Part shown: positions 25,238 to 34,173 of the stretch, piece by piece
Position numbering within the stretch: position 1 is the first letter of the stretch
Layout: every line of letters begins with the position of its first letter
Source of the DNA: Nevskia sp.
Lineage (GTDB): Bacteria > Pseudomonadota > Gammaproteobacteria > Nevskiales > Nevskiaceae
Length of the DNA stretch: 36,332 nucleotides
Assembly (NCBI RefSeq): GCF_023266035.1
Contig: NZ_JAHFRY010000030.1
Coordinates: 1-36,332, forward strand
Direction of reading: 5' to 3'
The notes under the pieces: generated by a model
What the model was told of the DNA's origin: nothing
The model's input: only the letters and a program-made list of their open reading frames with translations
Databases searched by the model: none
Made by a program: the position numbers and the translations under genes

Positions 25238-27505
25238 ATGTTCGCAATGCTGATGAACTGGATGAAGGCCAACAAGATCCTGCCGCAGATCTCGGATACC
25301 GAGCGGCAGGCCCTGGAAGCCGGTTCGATCTGGATCGATGGCGAGCTGTTTTCGGGGCACCCGGATTTCACCAAGATCCTCGCCGAGAACTACAACAAGC
25401 TGCCGCCCGAAGAGCAGGCTTTCATCGACGGCCCGGTGGAAGAACTTTGCCGGATGATCGATCGCTACCAGATCGGCCGTACCAAGCGCATTCCGGACGA
25501 CATCCTCGCCTTCGTGAAGCAGACCGGGATGATGAGTTTCCTCATTCCCAAGCAGTACGGTGGCAAGCAGTTCTCGATCCTCGGCATCTCGACGATCCTG
25601 GCCAAGATCAGCGCCTACAACGCGACGGTCGGCACCTTCGTGGTGATTCCGAACTCGCTGGGCGCAGCCGAGCTGATCAAGCATTACGGCACCGATGCGC
25701 AGAAAACCGCTTACCTGCCGAAGCTGGCGAACGGCGAATACGTCCCTTGCTTCGGCCTGACCGAACCCACCGCTGGCTCGGACGCTGCGTCGATCAAGGC
25801 CGATGGTCTGGTGTTCAAGGACGTCGACGGCGAAACCAAGATCAAGCTGAACTTCCGCAAGCGCTACATCACGCTGGCGCCGATTGCCAACCTAGTCACC
25901 CTCGCCGCCAAGCTGCGCGATCCGCAGAACCTGCTCGGCAAGGGCGAAGACGTCGGCATCACCTGCGTGCTCATCCACGAAGGCACGCCGGGCTTCACCC
26001 ATGGCGATCACCACGATCCGATCGGCGATCCGTTCTACAACGGTCCGCTGACCGGCAAGGACGTGGTGGTGCCGGTTGCGAACATCATCGGCGAGCTCGA
26101 TGGCGCCGGTCAGGGCTGGCGCATGTTGATGGAACAGCTGGCGGGTGGTCGCATGGTGTCGCTGCCGGCCGGTGCGATCGGTGGCGCAAAGGCGGTGGCG
26201 GCCTTCACCGGCCCGTACTCGATGGTGCGCCAGCAGTTCGGCATCGCCATCGGCCGCATGGAAGGGGTCGAGGACAAGGTCGGCAAGATCGCCGCACTCA
26301 GCTACATGCTCGAAGGCGCGCGCGTGTTCGGTTGCTCGGCGGTGGACTCCGGCCAGCAACCGCCCGTGGTGTCGGCGATCATGAAGGCCTACAGCACCGC
26401 GCTCAGTCAGGAACTGGTGATCGATGGCATGGACGTGTTCTCCGGCGCCGGCGTCATGCAGGGTCCGAACAACATCCTCGGTGCCGGCTACAAATCCGCT
26501 CCCGTCGCGGTGACGGTGGAAGGCGCGAACATCCTTACCCGCACCTTGATGATCTTCGGCCAGGGGGCGACCCGCTGCCATCCGTATGCGCTGAAGGTGG
26601 TCAACGCGGTCGAGCAGGACGATGCCTCGGCGTTCCGCAACAACCTGCTCGGCTGGATCGGCCACTTCATCGTCAACAACTTCCGCGCTGTCGGCCGCTA
26701 TCTGACCCGCGGCTTCACCGCCGGCTCGCCGGTATCGGGCCCAACGGCCACCTACTACCGTCGCCTGGCCTGGAGCGCCACGCGCTTCGCGGTACTGACC
26801 GATCTGGCGATGTTCACCATCGGCGGCAAGCTGAAAGTTCGCGGCAAGCTCACCGGCCGCTATGCCGATGCCCTGGCCTGGCAGGTGCTCGCGATCGGCG
26901 CGCTGCGCCGCTACGAGGCCGAAGGCCGCCGTGAAGAAGATCTGCCGCTGGTGCATTACTCGGTGCAGTTCGCGCTGGCCAAGGTGCAGGACGCGTTCGA
27001 AGGCATCTACGCGAACTTCGGCGGCGCGCTGGGCGCCTATCTGTCGACCGTCGGCATGTTGCTGCTACGCCTGAATCCGATCGGCGCGCTGCCGAACGAC
27101 GCGCTCAGCCATCAATCGGCCCTGGCCATCCAGCGCCCGGGCGAGCAGTTCGATCGCCTGACCCAGGATGTCTTCAAGCCGGCCGACGAAAGCCTGGCCG
27201 CAGGTCGTCTGCTCAAGGCTTTCAAGCTGATCACCCAGGCCGAGCCGGTGATCGCGAAGATCCATGCCGCGCAGAAGGACAAGGCATTGCCGCGCGGCAT
27301 CCCGGAAGAGCAGGCGCAGGCCGCCGCCAATCAGGGCCTGATCACCGCGGACGAAGCCGCCCTGGCGCGCCGCGCCTACGCGGCGCGGCTGGACGCGATC
27401 GAGGTCGACGTGTTCACACCGGAGCAGTACTTCGGCGTCATCGACTCGCAGACGGATGGCGTGGTCCACGGCGCCGTCGAGCTGAAGCGGGCCGTGAATG
27501 GCTGA
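25238..27505 (+). CDS. fadE: Acyl-CoA dehydrogenase, FadE type
   Basis: 755 residues; E. coli FadE has 814. Flavoprotein that starts beta-oxidation by making trans-2-enoyl-CoA and passes electrons towards the respiratory chain. The central acyl-CoA dehydrogenase domain shows GMMSFLIPKQYGGKQFS, the substrate loop CFGLTEPTAGSDAASI, and GQGWRMLMEQLAGGRMVSLP. VSAIMKAYSTALSQELVIDG begins the catalytic helices. A long C-terminal extension, the FadE-specific DUF1974 region, occupies about 480-755. An excellent ribosome binding site, AAGGAG, lies about eight bases before ATG 25238. Last gene of the fad operon, followed by a strong terminator. Confidence 0.94.
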   Translation: MFAMLMNWMKANKILPQISDTERQALEAGSIWIDGELFSGHPDFTKILAENYNKLPPEEQAFIDGPVEELCRMIDRYQIGRTKRIPDDILAFVKQTGMMSFLIPKQYGGKQFSILGISTILAKISAYNATVGTFVVIPNSLGAAELIKHYGTDAQKTAYLPKLANGEYVPCFGLTEPTAGSDAASIKADGLVFKDVDGETKIKLNFRKRYITLAPIANLVTLAAKLRDPQNLLGKGEDVGITCVLIHEGTPGFTHGDHHDPIGDPFYNGPLTGKDVVVPVANIIGELDGAGQGWRMLMEQLAGGRMVSLPAGAIGGAKAVAAFTGPYSMVRQQFGIAIGRMEGVEDKVGKIAALSYMLEGARVFGCSAVDSGQQPPVVSAIMKAYSTALSQELVIDGMDVFSGAGVMQGPNNILGAGYKSAPVAVTVEGANILTRTLMIFGQGATRCHPYALKVVNAVEQDDASAFRNNLLGWIGHFIVNNFRAVGRYLTRGFTAGSPVSGPTATYYRRLAWSATRFAVLTDLAMFTIGGKLKVRGKLTGRYADALAWQVLAIGALRRYEAEGRREEDLPLVHYSVQFALAKVQDAFEGIYANFGGALGAYLSTVGMLLLRLNPIGALPNDALSHQSALAIQRPGEQFDRLTQDVFKPADESLAAGRLLKAFKLITQAEPVIAKIHAAQKDKALPRGIPEEQAQAAANQGLITADEAALARRAYAARLDAIEVDVFTPEQYFGVIDSQTDGVVHGAVELKRAVNG

Positions 27506-27553
27506 TCGTTAGCACCTACTGCCGAGACGTCTGGCGGTATTCAGAGGTATTTG

Positions 27554-27586
27554 GGCGCGAGGACTGAATGGTCCTCGCGCCTTTTT
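27554..27586 (+). terminator. Rho-independent terminator of the fad operon
   Basis: GGCGCGAGGAC and GTCCTCGCGCC form a perfect 11-bp stem around the loop TGAATG, followed directly by TTTTT. It starts 49 bases after the fadE stop. This is the clearest intrinsic terminator in the window. Confidence 0.92.
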
Positions 27587-27819
27587 GTTGCCCGTCGAAT
27601 CACAAAACTCTCGGAAAATCTCCGAATATCGACTCGTCGGCTCAAAAAATGCCTCGAATTTCAATCCCGGTTCCTCGACCTGAAATGTGAAGTACCTCAC
27701 ACTGAGGAGCTTGGTCTGTAATCCGACTCATGCGGTGCAGTTCCCCTCTCAAACAATCCGAGACGGCGCCCGCGTTCATTACCCCGCTCTCGCACAACCG
27801 GAAAGAATCGCCTCCAGCC
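27587..27819. other. Leader region of the secreted-protein gene
   Basis: The 314-base gap after fadE holds the terminator above and then about 230 bases, lower in G+C, without a credible gene. It carries the CRP-type site at 27686-27701, and a TGTAAT at 27717-27722 that could serve as a -10 element. Open frames reaching back to 27730 lack homology before the signal peptide. Confidence 0.5.
27686..27701. promoter_or_regulatory. CRP/Vfr/Clp-type binding site
   Basis: TGTGA-AGTACC-TCACA is a perfect match to the TGTGA-N6-TCACA core of cAMP-receptor-protein sites, and the preceding AAA adds to the E. coli consensus. It lies 119-134 bases before the ATG of the secreted-protein gene. It suggests carbon or second-messenger control by a CRP-family regulator not encoded here. 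Confidence 0.65.
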
Positions 27820-29124
27820 ATGATCCAACCAATCTGCGCCGTCCGAACTCGCCCGGCCACCGTGCTGTTGTCCGGCTTGCTGACCCTCGGCGCGGCACTT
27901 GCCGCTACGCCTGTCCAGGCGCAGCTGCTGCCCGGCCTAAGTGGAGCAGTCACTGTCGGCTGCCCGTTCCGCGTCTATACCGCCGAACAGAAAAACACCG
28001 GTTTTCTCGACGACACCGCCACCTATGGCGTCGCCCAAATCCCGCTGTCGCTGCCGGCTGGTGCGTCGATCCGCATCGAAGGCAAGTATCCGAAGGTGCG
28101 CTACTTCTCGCTCCAGTCCTATGACGGCGCCAAGGGCGGCAACTTCATCGACGCGATGGCCGACGCCCGCATCAAGTCGATCAACGGCGTCATCACTACC
28201 CCCAACGTCGCCGAACTGCCCACCGGCGGCGCGCCGGGCGACAGCTACACGCTGACCTTGCGCTACCAGAATCCGCCCAGCAATCCGGCACAGCGCCTGC
28301 CGAACGTGCTCTATGTCGGCACCCCGGTGACCAAGGCGCTGCCGACCCGTGTTGCCCGGCAGATCAGCTATCGCATCTATCTCCCGAACCCGGGCCAGAG
28401 CTTCCTGGGTGGCGAGGAGGTACCTCGGCTGATCTATAGCGACCGCAGCGGCGAGATCGATTTCCGCAAGACGCCGGACGCCAAGAAGTGTGCTCGCATC
28501 GAGGCCGCCTCCGATGCGTCGCAGACCCCCAACCTGGGCCTGCTGCCGAACCGCAACATCGCCTTCGAGCCGATCGCGCGCACCGCCGACAAGATCGCCT
28601 ACCCGAACGGTGACTCCAACTACCTGCGGGCCGGCGCCTCGCAGCTGTACGGCAAGATCGTGGTGGTCCGCGCCAAGCGCATGGTCACGCCGCTGCTGCC
28701 ACCGCTGGTGGGGCCGACGGCCGACGTCCGTTACCTGTCGCTGTGCCAGTACCAGAGCATCAACTCGTCCGTGGTGTCCTGCTTCACCGACCGCGGCCTG
28801 ATCGTGCAGCCGGATGACTACGTGGTCTACGCGATGTCGCCGACCAAGGAGCGTCCGAGCCGGGCGGTTGCGAAGTACGGCATCAACTGGCAGCCCTGGG
28901 GTGATACCCCGGCTCAGATGCTGATCCTGCGCCAGATTCTGGCGGCACCGGGCTTCGCCGGTGACTACGCACGTGCCGTCGCCCGGCCGACCACGGCCCT
29001 GACGACCACGCTCGGCGCCTACGCGCCGGAAGTCAGCTACTGCGATGCCGACACCTTCAACGCCTACGCCCCCAGCGGCGGCGAAGTGCTGATGGCAGCC
29101 TGCAAGCTGGTCAACGCGCGCTGA
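27820..29124 (+). CDS. Unrecognised secreted protein
   Basis: 434 residues. A typical signal peptide covers residues 1-34: arginines, then VLLSGLLTLGAALAA, ending TPVQA before QLLPG. I do not recognise the mature part. It is predicted mostly beta, contains VRYFSLQSYDG and an approximate second version VRYLSLCQYQS, and about six or seven cysteines, including LCQYQS, VVSCF, SYCD and AACK, which could form disulfides in the periplasm or outside. The repeated RYxSLxxY pattern hints at two related halves; a resemblance to DUF1214-type domains is possible but unproven. ATG 27820 is chosen for the signal peptide. It is a single-gene unit between two terminators, with a CRP-type site upstream. Confidence 0.75.
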   Translation: MIQPICAVRTRPATVLLSGLLTLGAALAATPVQAQLLPGLSGAVTVGCPFRVYTAEQKNTGFLDDTATYGVAQIPLSLPAGASIRIEGKYPKVRYFSLQSYDGAKGGNFIDAMADARIKSINGVITTPNVAELPTGGAPGDSYTLTLRYQNPPSNPAQRLPNVLYVGTPVTKALPTRVARQISYRIYLPNPGQSFLGGEEVPRLIYSDRSGEIDFRKTPDAKKCARIEAASDASQTPNLGLLPNRNIAFEPIARTADKIAYPNGDSNYLRAGASQLYGKIVVVRAKRMVTPLLPPLVGPTADVRYLSLCQYQSINSSVVSCFTDRGLIVQPDDYVVYAMSPTKERPSRAVAKYGINWQPWGDTPAQMLILRQILAAPGFAGDYARAVARPTTALTTTLGAYAPEVSYCDADTFNAYAPSGGEVLMAACKLVNAR

Positions 29125-29141
29125 GTCCTTCGTCGCTCGAT

Positions 29142-29178
29142 AGCCCCTGGCTTCCGTCGCGGAGCCCGGGGCTTTTTT
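29142..29178 (+). terminator. Rho-independent terminator after the secreted-protein gene
   Basis: AGCCCC and GGGGCT pair at the base, and GGCTTCC with GGAGCC extend the stem (one mismatch and one bulge) around a GTCGC loop. Six T follow at 29173-29178. It starts 18 bases after the stop. Confidence 0.88.
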
Positions 29179-29254
29179 GTCGCCGCGATTGGCCGGCAAA
29201 GCGCGTAGCGTGCGCAGGGCGCAGTCCGCGCAAGCACAGGGTTCCGAGTCAACG

Positions 29255-30907
29255 ATGATCGCGGTCACCGAAGCGGCAAAAGCCGGGCTGTTCGCGCGGC
29301 GGCACTGGCTGCCGAACCTGATGGCCGGCTTGCTGGTCGGCGTGGTGTCGCTGCCGCTGTCGATGGCCTTCGCGATCGCCTCCGGCGTCAAGCCGGAACA
29401 GGGCTTGTACACGGCGGTGATCGCCGGCCTGATCGTCGCGTTGTTCGGCGGCACGCGGAACCAGATCGCCGGGCCGACCGGCGCCTTCGTGGTGATCCTC
29501 GCCGCCGTCACCGCGAAGTACGGCGTCGATGGCCTGATGCTCGCCAGCTTCATGGCCGGCGCGATCCTGATCGCCTTCGGCCTGGCGCGGCTCGGCAATG
29601 TCATCCGCTTCATCCCGAGCCCGGTAGTTCTCGGCTTCACCGCCGGCATCGGCCTGGTGATCTTCATCGGCCAGTGGCCTTCCTACTTCGGTCTCGCGGA
29701 CCCCGGCAGCGGCCATTTCCACGAACGTCTGTGGCGCTTGCTGCAGGCGCTGCCGAATGCCGATCCGGTGACCACGGTGCTGGCCAGCGGCAGTCTCGCG
29801 CTGATGCTGGTCGGCCCGCGCATTCCGGGCCTGTCCCGCGTGCCCGGCCCCTTGCTGGCGATGCTGGCAGCCACGCTGGTGCAGGCCTGGCTCCAGTTCG
29901 ACAGCGTCACCACCATCGGCAAAGCCTACGGCGCGATCCCGGCCGGTCTGCCGGCGTTCTCGCCACCGGTGATCACCGCCACTCGCCTCGTCGAACTGCT
30001 GCCGGCGGCGTTCTCGATCGCCCTGCTCGGCGCGCTGGAATCGCTGCTGTCGGCCGTGGTCGCCGACAAGATTGCCGGCACCCGCCACGACGCCAATCAG
30101 GAACTGATTGCTCAGGGCGCGGCCAATCTGGTCACGCCGCTGTTCGGCGGCTTCGCGGCCAGCGGTGCGCTGGCCCGCACCGCCACCAGCATCCGCAATG
30201 GCGCCACCGGCCCACTGGCGGGCATCACCCATGCCGCGATGCTGCTGGCGATCCTGCTGTTCTTCGCGCCGTATGCCGCCAACGTGCCGCTGTGCGCGCT
30301 GGCCGCGATCCTGTTCGGCGTGGCCTGGAAGATGAGCGAAATGCCGCGCCTGAAGCAGATGATCGCCACCGCGCCGCGCGGCGACATCGCGGTGCTGGCG
30401 ATCACCTTCGTGCTGACCGTGTTCGCCGACCTGATCGTCGCCGTCAACATCGGCGTCATCGTCGCGATGCTGTTGTTCCTGCGCCGCATGGCCTCGTCGG
30501 TCGCAGTCACCCGCGAGGACGACGGCGCCCGCGCCGAGAGCCTGAGCGCCGCTGGTCTCGACCTCGCCACCGCAGTCGAGATCCTGAGCATCGACGGCCC
30601 GCTGTTCTTCGGCGCGATCGGCACCCTCGAACAGGCGCTTGGTCCTCTGCCCGCCGGGCGCAGCGTCGTCATCCGCCTGCACCGCGTGCCGTTCATGGAC
30701 ATCACCGGCATCGAAGCGCTGGCCGATGCGATCGCCAGCCTGGAACGCCGAGGCCAGAGCCCGCGGCTCTGCGAGGCGAACCCGCGCGTGCTCGGCAAGC
30801 TGGTCCGCGCCGGCCTGGTGAGCCGAGACTTGCCGCATCGCTACTTCCGCACGCTAGATCTGGCGCTGGCCGACAGCGCGCTGCCGCGCCCTCAGTCACA
30901 AGTCTGA
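29255..30907 (+). CDS. SulP-family inorganic anion transporter with STAS domain
   Basis: 550 residues. Ten or more hydrophobic segments begin at NLMAGLLVGVVSLPLSMAFA. GVKPEQGLYTAVIAGLI and IAGPTGAFVVILAAV are the SulP signatures. The cytoplasmic STAS domain covers about 450-545 (EILSIDGPLFFGAIGTLEQA and VPFMDITGIEALADA). Family members carry sulfate, bicarbonate or dicarboxylates, often driven by H+ or Na+; the substrate is not evident. ATG 29255 is taken because the frame upstream overlaps the preceding terminator. The antiporter gene follows after 64 nt in the same direction. Confidence 0.92.
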   Translation: MIAVTEAAKAGLFARRHWLPNLMAGLLVGVVSLPLSMAFAIASGVKPEQGLYTAVIAGLIVALFGGTRNQIAGPTGAFVVILAAVTAKYGVDGLMLASFMAGAILIAFGLARLGNVIRFIPSPVVLGFTAGIGLVIFIGQWPSYFGLADPGSGHFHERLWRLLQALPNADPVTTVLASGSLALMLVGPRIPGLSRVPGPLLAMLAATLVQAWLQFDSVTTIGKAYGAIPAGLPAFSPPVITATRLVELLPAAFSIALLGALESLLSAVVADKIAGTRHDANQELIAQGAANLVTPLFGGFAASGALARTATSIRNGATGPLAGITHAAMLLAILLFFAPYAANVPLCALAAILFGVAWKMSEMPRLKQMIATAPRGDIAVLAITFVLTVFADLIVAVNIGVIVAMLLFLRRMASSVAVTREDDGARAESLSAAGLDLATAVEILSIDGPLFFGAIGTLEQALGPLPAGRSVVIRLHRVPFMDITGIEALADAIASLERRGQSPRLCEANPRVLGKLVRAGLVSRDLPHRYFRTLDLALADSALPRPQSQV

Positions 30908-30971
30908 TCGCCGCAGCGCTTGCTCCTGTGAGAGCCTTGGAGCCGCCGCCCGCAACCACGCTACCGACCCG

Positions 30972-32678
30972 ATGGATCTGAGCCACGAACTTCCGCTGAT
31001 CGCGACCATCTCCGTGGGCCTCGGCATCGCCTTCATCGCCGGCTTCGCGGCGATGCGCCTTGGCCTGCCGCCGCTGGTCGGTTATCTGGTCGCCGGCGTG
31101 CTGGTCGGGCCGTTCACGCCGGGCTTCGTCGCCGACAGCGAGATTGCCAGAGAACTCGCCGAGATCGGCGTGATCCTGCTGATGTTCGGCGTTGGCACCC
31201 ATTTCTCGATCCGCGATCTGTGGTCGGTGCGGCGCATCGCCCTGCCTGGCGCGATCGTCCAGATTGGCGTCGCCACCGCGCTCGGCTACTGGCTGGCGAC
31301 GGTCTGGTGGGGCTGGCCGCTCGGTGGCGCGCTGGTGTTCGGGCTGTCGCTGTCGGTGGCCAGCACCGTGGTGATGCTGCGTAACCTGCAGGACCGTGGA
31401 CTGGTCGACAGCGCCAACGGCCGCATCGCCGTCGGCTGGCTGGTGGTCGAGGATCTGGCGATGGTGCTGGCGCTGATCCTGCTGCCGGCGTTCGCCAGCC
31501 ATCTCGGCGGTACCGCAGATTCGCTGACCGTGAGCAGCAAGCCGCTCTGGTACACGATCTCGATCACCTTCCTGAAGATCGCTGCGTTCTTCGGCCTGAC
31601 CTACGCGATCGGCCTGCGGCTGTTCCCGTGGCTGTCGGCGGCGCTGCTGAAATCCGGCTCGCGCGAGTTGATCACCTTGTTCGTCACCGTGCTGGCGATC
31701 AGCATGGCCTACGGCGCTGCGGTGACCTTCGGCGTGTCGTTCGCGCTCGGTGCCTTCCTAGCCGGTGTGGTGGTCAACGAAGCCGGCCTGACCCAGCGCT
31801 TCTCCAGCCAGGCGGAAGTGCTTGAGCACGTGTTCGCGGTGTTGTTCTTCGTTTCGGTCGGCATGCTGTTCGATCCGGCCGTGCTGCTACGGCAGCCGCT
31901 GGAAGTGCTCGCGGTGCTGGCGATCATAATGGTCGGCAAATCGCTGGCGGCGCTGGCGATCGTGCTGGCCTTCCGCCATCCACTGGCCACCGCGTTGACC
32001 GTCTCGGCCAGCCTGGCCCAGATCGGCGAGTTCTCATTCATCCTGATCGGCCTCGGCGTCACGCTGGGTTTGATGCCGGCCGAAGGACGCGACCTGGTGC
32101 TGGCCGGTGCGCTGCTGTCGATCACGCTGAACCCGATGGCCTTCCGGCTGGCGGCACGCTTCGAGCGGCGCTCGGCGCAGGCGCAGGCCGATAGGCTGGC
32201 GTCGATCGAATCAATGAGCGCGCCCAGCGATCTCGAGAACCACGTGGTGCTGATCGGCTATGGCCGCGTCGGCCGGGTGATCGGCAAAGACCTGCACAAG
32301 GCCGGCCAGCGCTTCATCGTCATCGAGCGCAGCCGCGACATCGTCGATCGTCTGCGCAAGCGCGGCATCCCGGTGATTTCCGGCGATGCCGCGATTGCCG
32401 ATCTGCTGACCCAGGCGGCTCTGGATCGCGCCCGCCTGCTGGTGCTGGCGATTCCCAACGAGCTGGAAACCAAGCGCATCTTCAATCTGGTGCGCGCCGC
32501 CAACCCGGCGCTGCCGATCGTCGTGCGCGCCGAGAACGACGACGAGCTGGAGCATTTCCGCACCGCCGGCGCAGCACTGGCGCTGCTCGCCGAAAACGAA
32601 CTCGGCCATTCGATGAGCCGCTACGTGCTCGATCAGTGCGCCCAGCCCAATAAGCCATTAGCGCTAACCGCCGAGTAG
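30972..32678 (+). CDS. ybaL: YbaL/Kef-type cation:proton antiporter with RCK (TrkA-N) domain
   Basis: 568 residues. The membrane part (about 1-395) is a monovalent cation:proton antiporter-2 module with about 12-13 helices. It includes LPPLVGYLVAGVLVGPFTPG, LLMFGVGTHFS and GLSLSVASTVVMLRNL, typical of the YbaL branch. The C-terminal TrkA-N domain binds nucleotide through VVLIGYGRVGRVIGKDL and ends near residue 560. Proteins of this type are proposed to export K+ in exchange for H+. The stop lies 16 bases from the end of the oppositely oriented LuxR fragment. Confidence 0.9.
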   Translation: MDLSHELPLIATISVGLGIAFIAGFAAMRLGLPPLVGYLVAGVLVGPFTPGFVADSEIARELAEIGVILLMFGVGTHFSIRDLWSVRRIALPGAIVQIGVATALGYWLATVWWGWPLGGALVFGLSLSVASTVVMLRNLQDRGLVDSANGRIAVGWLVVEDLAMVLALILLPAFASHLGGTADSLTVSSKPLWYTISITFLKIAAFFGLTYAIGLRLFPWLSAALLKSGSRELITLFVTVLAISMAYGAAVTFGVSFALGAFLAGVVVNEAGLTQRFSSQAEVLEHVFAVLFFVSVGMLFDPAVLLRQPLEVLAVLAIIMVGKSLAALAIVLAFRHPLATALTVSASLAQIGEFSFILIGLGVTLGLMPAEGRDLVLAGALLSITLNPMAFRLAARFERRSAQAQADRLASIESMSAPSDLENHVVLIGYGRVGRVIGKDLHKAGQRFIVIERSRDIVDRLRKRGIPVISGDAAIADLLTQAALDRARLLVLAIPNELETKRIFNLVRAANPALPIVVRAENDDELEHFRTAGAALALLAENELGHSMSRYVLDQCAQPNKPLALTAE

Positions 32679-32693
32679 ATTCAGCACACGCGC

Positions 32694-32880
32694 TTAAGCC
32701 AAAGCCGCCGAGCGGCTCGACACATTGAGCTTCGCGTACAGATTCTGCAGGTGCCACTCGATGGTGGTCAGCGATACCTCGCCGTGATCGGCGAGCTGCT
32801 GGTTGTTGAGGCCGGTGGCCAGCAGCTGCAGCAGCTCGAGTTCGCGGCGTGTCAGCTTGCCAAGCAGCTTCGGCTCGGCC
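32694..32880 (-). pseudogene. LuxR-family regulator, C-terminal DNA-binding fragment
   Basis: On the minus strand the last about 60 codons read [59 protein letters not shown], stop. This is a complete LuxR-type helix-turn-helix (the MalT/AlkS-like type). No start codon or upstream domain belongs to it. Beyond about 32880 the DNA encodes the P450 fragment on the other strand. It is therefore the tail of a regulator cut by a rearrangement. AlkS/MalT-type regulators often control alkane-use genes, which fits the neighbour, but this link is inferred. Confidence 0.8.
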
Positions 32881-32883
32881 CCT

Positions 32884-33800
32884 GTCTGCCGGCATCGCGG
32901 TGCTCGACGACACCACGCTGAACGCGGTCGAGGGCGGCATCTCGATGCCGAACTTCCTCGGCATGGATCCGCCGGTGCACGACGTGCACCGCATGGCGGT
33001 CAGCCCGATCGTCGCGCCAGCCAACCTGCTGCGCTTCGAAAGCCTGATCCGCAACCGCACCCGGGATCTGTTCGACAGCCTGCCGATCAATGAGGTCTTC
33101 AACTGGGTCGACCAGGTATCGATCCCGCTGACCACGATGATGCTGGCAACCCTGCTCGACTTTCCGAGCGCGGACCGCGCCAAGCTGACCCGCTGGAGCG
33201 ACGTCGTCACCACACGTCCGGGCTACGGCCTGGTCGAAACTTGGGAACAGCGCACCGCCGAGCTGATGGAATGCCTCGGCTACTTCCAGAACCTCTGGGA
33301 CAAACGTCAGAAGCTGCCGCCGCAGGCCGACCTGATCTCGATGCTGGCCCATTCGCCGGCGATGCAGGGCATGACCCCGACCGACTGCCTCGGCATGCTG
33401 GTGCTGCTGATCGTCGACGGCAACGACACCACACGCAGCTCGATGTCCGGCAGCGCGATGGCCGCTCATCTCTTCCCGGACGAGTTCGCCAAAGCCAAGG
33501 CTGATCCCTCGCTGCTGGCCAGCATCGTCCCCAAAGTGATCCGCTGGCAGACGCCGATCTCGCACATGCGTCGCACGGCGATCGAGAACGTCGAGTTCCG
33601 CGGCCAGCAGATCAGGAAGGGCGACAAGGTGGTGATGTGGTACCTGTCCGGCAATCGTCTGGCCGAGATGCAGATCAAGGCGCTCTGGGAAGAAATGCTG
33701 AAACGCTATTCGAAGATCGAAGTGATCGGCGAACCGGTGCGGGTGCCGTCGAACCGTGATCCACGGCTACATCGACATCCAGACCCGGCTGCACGCCTGA
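32884..33800 (+). pseudogene. Cytochrome P450 (CYP153-like alkane hydroxylase), truncated and deleted
   Basis: The frame encodes a P450 from just before the C-helix ([20 protein letters not shown]) through the I-helix ([18 protein letters not shown]), ExxR-like [16 protein letters not shown] and [14 protein letters not shown]. It then jumps directly to [18 protein letters not shown], which normally follows the haem-binding cysteine in CVGNRLAE. About 35 residues, including the haem-ligand Cys, are missing between two GNR motifs. The N-terminal ~100 residues are absent, and near 33757 a frameshift separates the body from its natural end [12 protein letters not shown] (stop 33798-33800). Sequence matches to CYP153 alkane/fatty-acid hydroxylases are from memory. 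The gene cannot make a working P450. The exact 5' junction is uncertain by about 20 bases. Confidence 0.85.
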
Positions 33801-33825
33801 TCCTGCCCCGAATTCCGAGAACCCC

Positions 33826-34173
33826 ATGCCCAAGATCACCTACATCGCGTCCACCGGCACCGAACACGCGGTCGACGCCGACTGCGGCGGCGTTGCCGAC
33901 TGCGGCACCTGCCACGTCTGGGTCGATCAGAACTGGCTCGACAGGATCGGCCCGGCCAGGCCCGGGAGCGAAGCCGAGATGCTGGCACTGACCGACGGCT
34001 CGACGCCGTTCAGCCGCCTCGCCTGCCAGATCGAACTCGACGACAGCCACGAAGGCCTGGTGCTGGGGATGCCGACCGACCAGCATCGAGGCCGCCACGC
34101 CGAATTTACGAAACATCGTTCACAATATGTGCCCGCCTCCCTGATCCAGCCGCCATGCACCCGACGCCGATGA
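33826..34173 (+). pseudogene. 2Fe-2S ferredoxin with internal deletion, partner of the P450
   Basis: It starts [16 protein letters not shown], the family start, then runs straight into [18 protein letters not shown]. Normally about 20-25 residues (a strand and helix with SVMEAA) separate these. All four cluster cysteines remain: C-x5-C-x2-C, and Cys in RLACQIELD. The usual end near MPTDQH has no stop, and the frame runs about 28 further codons, ending inside the fadL start region. Ferredoxins of this type feed electrons to CYP153 P450s. Because the fold is shortened and the tail overruns, it is probably inactive, though an expressed short form cannot be excluded. Confidence 0.75.
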
